DNA of 5,494 nucleotides from assembly GCA_903870185.1 (NCBI GenBank), contig CAIQCE010000236.1:1-5494 (forward strand), in the 5' to 3' direction. The DNA is from an uncultured Gammaproteobacteria bacterium. Lineage in GTDB: Bacteria > Pseudomonadota > Gammaproteobacteria > Coxiellales > Coxiellaceae. Positions 1-4,545 of the stretch are shown here, in pieces. Position numbers and translations under genes: made by a program. The stretch's first letter is position 1, and each line of letters opens with the position of its first letter. The notes under the pieces were generated by a model that ran no database searches, was not told the origin of the DNA, and was given only the letters and a program-made list of their open reading frames with translations.

Positions 1-25
1 AGTCACTTCTCTTATCGGTCAACAC

Positions 26-49
26 AAAAAAATCCTTCTCAAAACGGAT
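26..49 (-). terminator. weak intrinsic terminator candidate downstream of folD
   Basis: Read on the minus strand, ATCC and GGAT arms (forward 46-49 and 32-35) can be extended by a TT/AA pair across a single bulged G. They close a short loop and are followed at once by seven T residues (forward A-run 26-32). The structure lies about 60 nt past the folD stop, in the right orientation to end its transcript. The stem is short and AT-poor only in its middle, so strength is uncertain. No better terminator is visible between it and folD. Confidence 0.4.
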
Positions 50-60
50 GAGTCCATATA

Positions 61-85
61 TGGCCCGCGCTCTGCTTGGGACCAA
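61..85 (-). repeat. dispersed repeat copy, TTGGTSCCAAGC type
   Basis: The reverse complement of this 25-bp stretch matches forward 3162-3186 at 21 of 25 positions. It shares the TTGGT start, the CCAAGC block and the GCGCGGGCCA end, and differs in one central base and a three-base block. It is the divergent minus-strand member of the GTGCCAAGCG family also seen at 1231, 3068 and 3162. It sits 23 bp beyond the folD stop, in non-coding DNA. What it does is unknown; a REP-like or MITE-derived origin is an inference. Confidence 0.5.
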
Positions 86-107
86 CCTACACATTAGATA
101 GTCTCTT

Positions 108-974
108 TTATATACAAACACTGCCTTCCTGAATCTTAGCGGCCAACAAAGTATTCTGAAGCAAAATTGCAACCGTCATTAATCCCACACCACCCGGCAC
201 AGGCGTAATCCATGAGGCTCGAGATTGAGCAGCTTCAAAATCGATGTCACCCACAATCTGTCCATCTTTCAATCGATTAAAACCAATATCGATCACGATT
301 GCACCGGGTTTAATCCATTCGCTTTTAATGATTCCAGGGTAGCCGATTGCAACGACTAATAAATCAGCTTTATTCACTTGCTGTTCTAAATCACGAGTAA
401 ATCGATGGCAAACAGTAACGGTGCATTTAGCTAATAATAATTCGAGGGCCATCGGTCTGCCGACAATATTGGATGCACCTACTACGACTGCATTTAATCC
501 TGCGAGATCGATATTGGTTTGCTTAAGCAGTGCCATCACTCCATAGGGTGTGCAAGGTCGTAGCGCTGGTCGACGTTGAACTAATCGACCAATATTGTAA
601 GGATGAAAACCATCGACATCTTTTTGTTTATCAATACGTTCTAGAAGTGGATCAGCTTGAAAGGAAGGAGGCAGCGGTAGCTGCAATAAAATTCCATGAA
701 TATCAGGATTGGAATTGCATCGATCAATTAATTCTTCCAGTTCAGATTGAGTCGCTGTTTCATCCAAACGATAGCATTCAGAATTAATTCCTACTTCATC
801 ACAGGCTCGTCTTTTATGACTGACATAAGCTTCAGAGGCAGGATTATTGCCAACCAATATTACAGCGAGCCCAAGTGATTTTAGGCCTTGTTCAGATCGT
901 TGTTTTAGTTCCGCTTTGATCACAGCTTTGATTTGATCAGCAGTCGGTTTCCCAGGTAGTAAATGTGCAGTCAT
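108..974 (-). CDS. folD: FolD, bifunctional methylenetetrahydrofolate dehydrogenase / methenyl-THF cyclohydrolase
   Basis: This cytoplasmic enzyme interconverts 5,10-methylene-THF and 10-formyl-THF through NADP-dependent dehydrogenase and cyclohydrolase steps, feeding purine and formyl-Met synthesis. With the ATG at 972-974 the protein is 288 aa, the same length as E. coli FolD. The active-site YVSHK places Tyr50 and Lys54 as in E. coli. GILLQLPLP gives Gln98, and KDVDGFHPYN gives Asp121. The Rossmann NADP loop VVVGASNIVGRP spans 163-174, with HRFT at 190-193, and the C-terminal signature PVPGGVG lies at 258-264. The ATG is preferred over an in-frame TTG at 990-992 because GGAG lies 7 nt upstream of it and the six extra residues have no family counterpart. 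One oddity is Leu265 where the family signature GVGPMT normally has Pro. It is transcribed toward the left edge as a probable single-gene unit with its own promoter. Confidence 0.97.
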   Translation of the reverse strand: MTAHLLPGKPTADQIKAVIKAELKQRSEQGLKSLGLAVILVGNNPASEAYVSHKRRACDEVGINSECYRLDETATQSELEELIDRCNSNPDIHGILLQLPLPPSFQADPLLERIDKQKDVDGFHPYNIGRLVQRRPALRPCTPYGVMALLKQTNIDLAGLNAVVVGASNIVGRPMALELLLAKCTVTVCHRFTRDLEQQVNKADLLVVAIGYPGIIKSEWIKPGAIVIDIGFNRLKDGQIVGDIDFEAAQSRASWITPVPGGVGLMTVAILLQNTLLAAKIQEGSVCI

Positions 975-998
975 TAATAGTCTCCATTTCAAGATTAG

Positions 999-1026
999 AG
1001 CTTAGGGGGCCTGCAATAGTTGTCAA
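999..1026 (-). promoter_or_regulatory. sigma70-type promoter candidate for folD
   Basis: The minus strand carries a perfect -35 hexamer TTGACA (forward 1021-1026), a 16-bp spacer and a weak -10 TAAGCT (forward 999-1004) matching TATAAT at three positions, including the first two and last bases. A start a few bases downstream would leave a leader of about 15-20 nt before the ATG at 974, which includes the GGAG ribosome binding site. The perfect -35 is the strongest part of the evidence. Confidence 0.5.
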
Positions 1027-1039
1027 GTTATTGTGGAGG

Positions 1040-1063
1040 TTGATGGTCTGCCAGGACTATCAA
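1040..1063. other. imperfect palindrome / hairpin just upstream of the folD promoter
   Basis: The arms 1040-1048 (TTGATGGTC) and 1055-1063 (GACTATCAA) pair over nine positions with one G-T wobble around a 6-nt loop. The structure ends 14 bp upstream of the folD -35 box and just before the MITE-like element. No T-tract follows on either strand, so it is not a canonical terminator. It could be an operator or the remnant of a repeat; nothing in the sequence decides between these. Confidence 0.35.
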
Positions 1064-1066
1064 ATC

Positions 1067-1217
1067 ATGTAGGGTGGGCAAAGCGCAGCGTGCCCACGCA
1101 TCCCATTCTTTATATAAGCTTAGAGATAAGAATATGTTGATTGGTGGGCTCATCCTGCTTAAAGTTTATCAAGAATTTAAGTTCAGCGCTGTTGCAGGAT
1201 TTAGCACCACCCTACAT
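1067..1217. repeat. degenerate MITE-like element, GTAGGGTGGGCA / TGCCCAC type
   Basis: An 11-bp perfect terminal inverted repeat, ATGTAGGGTGG at 1067-1077 and its complement at 1207-1217, bounds a 151-bp AT-rich stretch. The left end contains the hairpin GTGGGCA (1074-1080), a 10-nt loop and TGCCCAC (1091-1097). A decayed matching arm, GGTGGGC, lies at 1143-1149. The left end resembles, from memory, a widespread proteobacterial intergenic repeat with GGGTGGGCAAAGCGCAGCGTG as its hallmark. No transposase is encoded and no clear target-site duplication is visible. A 70-codon reading frame over the element (1074-1286) has no features of a real gene. Confidence 0.6.
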
Positions 1218-1230
1218 ATTTTATTGATTA

Positions 1231-1241
1231 GTGCCAAGCGC
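1231..1241 (+). repeat. GTGCCAAGCG dispersed repeat core
   Basis: GTGCCAAGCGC is identical to 3165-3175, and its first ten bases are identical to 3071-3080. The copy lies 25 bp beyond the mltD stop codon, in non-coding DNA. Only the core is conserved here; the flanks have diverged from the longer copy at 3162. Confidence 0.45.
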
Positions 1242-1265
1242 AGAAGCCCAACGTTCTTTTCATCT

Positions 1266-2999
1266 TTAAGCCCTCGGAATCACTAACACCTGCCCCGCTC
1301 TCAAATCCGCATTTCGGTTGAGATGATTCGATTGAATCAAGGCTTGTGGGGAAACATGATACTGCCTTGCAATGCTATATAAAGTTTGTCCATGTTTCAC
1401 TGGATGAGTTCTAGAGCCCCGCGCCGATTTTGAGTACCGTGGTTTTGAGTAATGAGCAAGCTGTGTGTTTGCTCTACCCGGAATCGCTAGCCATTGGTTT
1501 TTTCGAATGGCATTGCCTCTTATATGATTCGTTTGCTGTAGAGATGCAACTGTCACATGGTAGCGTCTAGCGATACTGCCGAGGTTATCACCCGCACGCA
1601 CTTGGTAACGAGATCCTCCACCCGCGCGAGCGTATACTGGAGCCGCTGCTCGAGGTCGATGCTTTAACCATAATACTAATTTTTGATTAGGCCGAACTTC
1701 TTGTCCCTTGCCGATATTATTCCAAAATTGAATCGCATGAACACTGGTTCCATATCGACGAGAGATTTTGGCTAGAGAATCCCAGCGTGAAACCTGATGA
1801 ATGACTTGTTGTGGACCTGGCACACGATCAGCTGCATATCGAGCTTCTGCAGCTGTAACCACATGAGCTGGAGCGGATGAGCGAGTTTGAATCAAGATAG
1901 TTTGACCCGGATGGATTATATCATTTCTGAGACTGTTAGCATTCCGTAGGGCGAGCACTGTTGTATGGTAACGCCTTGCGATACTGCCTAAACTTTCTCC
2001 CGGCGTAACTCGATGATGTTCCCACTGCAAGGTAGGAATTCTTTGCGTAGGAGCAAGAGTAGGAACCATCGCCAATTCTTGATTAAAGATTTCGATATTA
2101 TCTTTGGGTAGCAGTAGCGTATAAGCTTGATTCGGTGTGGTGGACCAGCGTCTGAAGCCAGGATTTAATTTACGAATAGTTGAAGTTTTAACATGGGCCA
2201 GTTGCGCAATTTGTTTAATTTCCAAGACTTGATGCATTCGCACTGGGGCGAAGGGGCATTCATTCGATACATTGATTAAGCGTAGTCCGTAATGACTAGG
2301 ATTCTTAATCACTTCAGACAGAGATAACAGTAGCGGAACATAGCTTCGAGTTTCCATCGGTAAGGGAAGAGACCAAAAATCGGTGCTCTTATGTAGCACT
2401 TGGTTTCGGTGAATGGCGGCTAATACAGTGCCTTCCCCAGAATTATAAGCTGCGATCGCGAGTAGCCAATTGCCAAACATTTGATGGAGATGGTTCAAGT
2501 AAGTTAATGCGGCATCGGTTGATCGGAGTGTATCTCGTCGACCATCGTACCACCAGTTGATCTCCAAGCCGAAACCAGAAGCGGTCCCGGGCATCATTTG
2601 CCATAAACCTGTCGCTCCTGTTCGCGAGAAGAGGAAAGGGTTATAAGCACTTTCAATCATCGGTAATAAGGCGAGTTCAGCCGGTAATCCTCTTTTTCGA
2701 GTTTGCTCATAGACGTAATGAATATAAGGGGCTGCATTGGTGGTGATTTTATAAACATAAGCTTGATGATTTCTGTACCACTGTAATTGGTGTTGCATAT
2801 GAGCACGAGTCGAGGCGTTGCTAAGATTCATATGTCGGCCCATACCATCCCAAATGCTGCTTCCACCAAAACTGGAGGAATAAAAGGGGTCTTGGGTTTC
2901 GTATGAGCGAGAAGAATTGTGGTTGCTTGCGCATCCTGCCAGCAGCACTCCAGTGAGGAGGCTTATCAATCCATGATGTAGAAGCTTTCTATAGAACAT
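1266..2999 (-). CDS. mltD: MltD-type membrane-bound lytic murein transglycosylase with four LysM domains
   Basis: MltD-type enzymes cut the MurNAc-GlcNAc glycosidic bond of peptidoglycan, leaving 1,6-anhydromuramic ends. The protein is 577 aa, well above the roughly 450 aa of E. coli MltD. A lipoprotein signal ends in LAGC with Cys23, and Ala24 at +2 suggests outer-membrane retention. The SLT domain covers roughly 80-240: catalytic Glu116 in LLPMIESAYNP, GATGLWQMMPGTA at 128-140 and AYNSGEG at 184-190. A degenerate LysM-like stretch follows near 255-300, then four clear LysM repeats at about 329-371, 401-444, 465-507 and 532-575, separated by basic, low-complexity linkers. The ATG at 2997-2999 is the only start that keeps the signal peptide; its Shine-Dalgarno is weak (TAAGATG). 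It is divergent from the methyltransferase across a repeat-rich spacer. The fold and role are secure; exact product specificity is inferred from family. Confidence 0.95.
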   Translation of the reverse strand: MFYRKLLHHGLISLLTGVLLAGCASNHNSSRSYETQDPFYSSSFGGSSIWDGMGRHMNLSNASTRAHMQHQLQWYRNHQAYVYKITTNAAPYIHYVYEQTRKRGLPAELALLPMIESAYNPFLFSRTGATGLWQMMPGTASGFGLEINWWYDGRRDTLRSTDAALTYLNHLHQMFGNWLLAIAAYNSGEGTVLAAIHRNQVLHKSTDFWSLPLPMETRSYVPLLLSLSEVIKNPSHYGLRLINVSNECPFAPVRMHQVLEIKQIAQLAHVKTSTIRKLNPGFRRWSTTPNQAYTLLLPKDNIEIFNQELAMVPTLAPTQRIPTLQWEHHRVTPGESLGSIARRYHTTVLALRNANSLRNDIIHPGQTILIQTRSSAPAHVVTAAEARYAADRVPGPQQVIHQVSRWDSLAKISRRYGTSVHAIQFWNNIGKGQEVRPNQKLVLWLKHRPRAAAPVYARAGGGSRYQVRAGDNLGSIARRYHVTVASLQQTNHIRGNAIRKNQWLAIPGRANTQLAHYSKPRYSKSARGSRTHPVKHGQTLYSIARQYHVSPQALIQSNHLNRNADLRAGQVLVIPRA

Positions 3000-3049
3000 G
3001 GGTGCATCTTACGGGTAAATGGCTTTTGGGGCAATAAGGATGTCGAGCT

Positions 3050-3077
3050 GCTATATCTTAGCGATTGTTGGTGCCAA
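3050..3077 (-). promoter_or_regulatory. sigma70-type promoter candidate for mltD
   Basis: On the minus strand TTGGCA (forward 3072-3077, five of six matches to TTGACA), a 16-bp spacer and TATAGC (forward 3050-3055, four of six matches to TATAAT) lie about 50-80 bp upstream of the mltD ATG. The -35 falls inside a GTGCCAAGCG repeat copy, so the promoter may have been brought in or altered by repeat insertion. Alternative -10-like hexamers nearby (TAAGAT) lack a correctly spaced -35. Confidence 0.35.
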
Positions 3078-3080
3078 GCG
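3068..3080 (+). repeat. TTGGTGCCAAGCG dispersed repeat copy
   Basis: The 13 bases are identical to 3162-3174, giving a direct repeat 94 bp apart in the same spacer. The sequence diverges after the shared block (GACAGCTCGACC here against GCGGCGCGGGCC). It overlaps the proposed mltD -35 box. Confidence 0.5.
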
Positions 3081-3128
3081 ACAGCTCGACCTAAAGTCTA
3101 GACTGTCAGAAGGACTATCATTATTTAA

Positions 3129-3160
3129 CTGGATCCTCTGGTCAAGCCAGAGGACGACGG
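3129..3160. repeat. small palindromic element, CTGGATCC...GGTCAAGCC...GACGACGG type
   Basis: The core is a perfect 8-bp stem, TCCTCTGG (3134-3141) and CCAGAGGA (3147-3154), with the loop TCAAG. The flanks CTGGATCC and ACGACGG resemble, from memory, the ends of palindromic repeats common in Rickettsiales and some intracellular gammaproteobacteria. In those, CTGGATCC and GGATGACG frame a variable stem around a TCAAG-like loop. The stem bases here are unlike the usual C/G-rich ones. The family assignment is inference; the hairpin itself is directly seen. Confidence 0.55.
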
Positions 3161-3161
3161 C

Positions 3162-3186
3162 TTGGTGCCAAGCGCGGCGCGGGCCA
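3162..3186 (+). repeat. dispersed repeat, full-length copy of the TTGGTGCCAAGCG type
   Basis: This 25-bp stretch matches the reverse complement of 61-85 at 21 of 25 positions and shares its first 13 bases with 3068-3080. It begins within the short near-palindrome CTTGGTGCCAAG (3161-3172), directly abutting the palindromic element at 3129-3160. Its GC-rich 3' half (GCGGCGCGGGCC) stands out from the surrounding composition. Confidence 0.55.
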
Positions 3187-3252
3187 GCAACCGCATCCAT
3201 AGCGCAATCTAGCACCCTAACCCTAAGACCTGATATCATAACGATTTTTAAT

Positions 3253-3276
3253 GGTACCAGGAACGTATCTGGTACC
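3253..3276 (+). other. hairpin in the leader of the methyltransferase gene
   Basis: GGTACCAG (3253-3260) and CTGGTACC (3269-3276) form a perfect 8-bp inverted repeat with an 8-nt loop, ending 30 bp before the ATG at 3307. No T-tract follows, so an intrinsic terminator is unlikely. It may be an operator, a leader structure affecting expression of the operon, or a diverged relative of the GGTGCC-N-GGCACC palindromes seen downstream. Confidence 0.45.
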
Positions 3277-3306
3277 GAGATACTGAAAAGCTATAGGGAT
3301 AAAGGG

Positions 3307-4032
3307 ATGGGGCTGAAGTTAGCAGAATGGTTCAAGAGTCCGGCGGCGTTAGAGTTGCTGAAGGCCGAGTCTCATTTCTTAGCCCGATACATCGATTCAG
3401 CATGGGGTAATCACCTCGTTCAAATCGGTGGGCCTGAAGATAAGATATTGCGTTCAGTGAGTCCTATTAAACACCAAATTTATATTGAGCTGGCTGAGAG
3501 TTCTTCAGCAGTTAAGAAAATAGAAAGCTCTGTAATAGCTTCTTCAGATGAGTTGCCGTTGGAGCCTGATAGTGTCGATCTAATTTTGCTGCCTCATGTC
3601 TTAGAATTTCTTCCCAATCCGATAACCTTATTAGAACAAAGTTATTTATCTTTAAAGCCGGGTGGAATATTGGTGATTTTGCGATTTAATTTAAGAGGGA
3701 TGGGAATATTTTGGCGTATGCAATCTTCCTTGCGCAAATTACCCTGGAAAAAAGCTTCTATAAGATCTCAGCAGCAATGGATGCAAGATTTGTTAGATCT
3801 AGGATTTTCTGAATTTGAATCGGGCAGCATGGGTTTTAATCCCTGTGGTTTTCATCACTCTGAATTAGTGGAGAAAATGGGTCGATGGTTTTGCGAAGGG
3901 GCCGGTGGGGTGAGTGTACTCCTGGCTGAAAAACAGGTATTGTCGCCGCTGATTCGAGATTTGAATTGGCAAGAGTTGCCGATAATTAATGCTCCTTTAG
4001 AGCCCAGTATTAGGAATAGTGTGCATGAGTGA
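3307..4032 (+). CDS. YafS-type class I SAM-dependent methyltransferase
   Basis: The 241-aa protein resembles the uncharacterised YafS family, which in E. coli lies beside rnhA and dnaQ and is about 240 aa. Motifs from the ATG at 3307 are: HLVQIGG at 36-42, a degenerate SAM-binding motif I; LPLEPDSVDLILLPHVLEFLPNP at 83-105, covering post-I and motif II; and LKPGGILVILRFN at 116-128, motif III. There is no signal peptide or membrane segment. The ATG at 3307 is chosen over the in-frame ATG at 3019 because AGGG at 3295-3298 is well spaced for it, the length then matches the family, and the upstream codons run through repeats. It is the first gene of a plus-strand run and its stop overlaps the rnhA start. 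The substrate is unknown; a small molecule or lipid target cannot be judged from sequence. Confidence 0.85.
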   Translation: MGLKLAEWFKSPAALELLKAESHFLARYIDSAWGNHLVQIGGPEDKILRSVSPIKHQIYIELAESSSAVKKIESSVIASSDELPLEPDSVDLILLPHVLEFLPNPITLLEQSYLSLKPGGILVILRFNLRGMGIFWRMQSSLRKLPWKKASIRSQQQWMQDLLDLGFSEFESGSMGFNPCGFHHSELVEKMGRWFCEGAGGVSVLLAEKQVLSPLIRDLNWQELPIINAPLEPSIRNSVHE

Positions 4033-4474
4033 TTCAGTTGAAGTTTTTACCGATGGAGCCTGTCGAGGTAATCCGGGTATCGGAGGTTGGGGAGCGATTC
4101 TTCGCTATGGAGATAAAGAGCGTTTGCTTTATGGAGCTGAAGATCATACCACCAATAATCGAATGGAGTTGATGGCAGCAATTGAAGCTTTAGCTGCTCT
4201 AACACGACCTTGTGAAATTAGTTTAACCACCGATTCACAATATGTTCGAAAAGGGATTACGGAGTGGGTGGCTCAATGGCAACGAAATGGTTGGAGAACG
4301 AGTGCTAAAAAACCCGTGAAAAATGCGGATCTTTGGCAGCGTTTGTTAGAGGCTTCCTCGATTCACCAGATTACTTGGCATTGGGTTAAAGGTCACAGCG
4401 GACATGCGGAAAATGAATTGGCGGATCAACTCGCGAATCGCGCCATCGAAGAATTGCTGCAATCGAAGATTTAA
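4025..4474 (+). CDS. rnhA: ribonuclease HI
   Basis: RNase HI cleaves the RNA strand of RNA-DNA hybrids, removing R-loops and primer remnants in the cytoplasm. From the ATG at 4025 the protein is 149 aa against 155 in E. coli, and every catalytic residue falls on the E. coli number: Asp10 in FTDGACRGNPG, Glu48 in NNRMELMAA, Asp70 in TTDSQYV, His124 in VKGHSGH and Asp134 in NELADQLAN. The basic protrusion (WVAQWQRNGWRTSAKKPVKN, about 81-100) is present. The start overlaps the methyltransferase stop by 8 bp, implying translational coupling, and AGGA at 4012-4015 gives a Shine-Dalgarno 9 nt upstream. A GTG two codons earlier is unlikely to be used. The orientation, same strand as dnaQ, differs from E. 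coli, where the two are divergent. Confidence 0.97.
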   Translation: MSDSVEVFTDGACRGNPGIGGWGAILRYGDKERLLYGAEDHTTNNRMELMAAIEALAALTRPCEISLTTDSQYVRKGITEWVAQWQRNGWRTSAKKPVKNADLWQRLLEASSIHQITWHWVKGHSGHAENELADQLANRAIEELLQSKI

Positions 4475-4523
4475 CTAAAGGTGCCAGGCACCTAAACTAA
4501 CTAAAGGTGCCAGGCACCTAAAT
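4472..4523. repeat. two tandem REP-like palindromes in the rnhA-dnaQ gap
   Basis: The stretches 4472-4496 and 4498-4522 are identical over 25 bp with a 26-bp period. Each contains the perfect odd palindrome AGGTGCC-A-GGCACCT, centred on A4486 and A4512. The first repeat unit begins with the TAA stop codon of rnhA, so the duplication includes the stop. Each arm can form a 7-bp stem in DNA or RNA, or the two copies could pair with each other. The same palindrome type recurs beyond dnaQ at 5290 and 5341, which argues for a mobile or copied family rather than a local accident. Confidence 0.8.
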
Positions 4524-4545
4524 TTGAAAAGGATGGGGGGTAGAA

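Larger units (their letters stand above)
3042..3090. repeat. 9-bp perfect inverted repeat spanning the mltD promoter candidate
   Basis: GTCGAGCTG at 3042-3050 is the exact complement of CAGCTCGAC at 3082-3090, with 31 bp between. The interval contains the proposed mltD -35/-10 pair and one GTGCCAAGCG copy. It may be the ends of a small decayed element or a looped operator; the sequence does not discriminate. Confidence 0.45.
3000..3306. other. repeat-rich divergent spacer between mltD and the methyltransferase
   Basis: This 307-bp stretch holds no supportable gene. The plus-strand frame stays open from an ATG at 3019 into the methyltransferase. However, its first 96 codons lie over the mltD promoter candidate, two copies of the GTGCCAAGCG repeat, a palindromic element and an inverted repeat, and their translation shows no domain. 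The middle (3160-3190) is visibly more GC-rich than the coding regions beside it. In E. coli the corresponding place is occupied by gloB, of which no trace is seen here. No strong plus-strand promoter was found; TATCAT at 3234-3239 is a possible -10 without a good -35. Confidence 0.7.

Noticed and set aside
975..992. TTG start for folD at 990-992
   Set aside because: The ATG at 972-974 has a well-spaced GGAG and gives exactly 288 residues with E. coli numbering at the active site.
1074..1286. 70-codon plus-strand frame after the folD promoter
   Set aside because: It is made of the MITE-like element and the mltD tail; it has no ribosome site and no recognisable protein features.
3211..3226. 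CCCTAACCCTAA telomere-like motif
   Set aside because: Only two units; a chance occurrence in a bacterial spacer.
3019..3306. N-terminal extension of the methyltransferase to the ATG at 3019
   Set aside because: The extra 96 codons run through repeats and hairpins, overlap the mltD promoter candidate, show no domain, and would make the protein far longer than its family.
4019..4024. GTG start for rnhA at 4019
   Set aside because: The ATG at 4025 gives perfect register of all catalytic residues with E. coli and better ribosome-site spacing.
4472..4523. CRISPR-like array in the rnhA-dnaQ gap
   Set aside because: The two units abut with a 26-bp period and no unique spacers; this is a tandem palindrome duplication.
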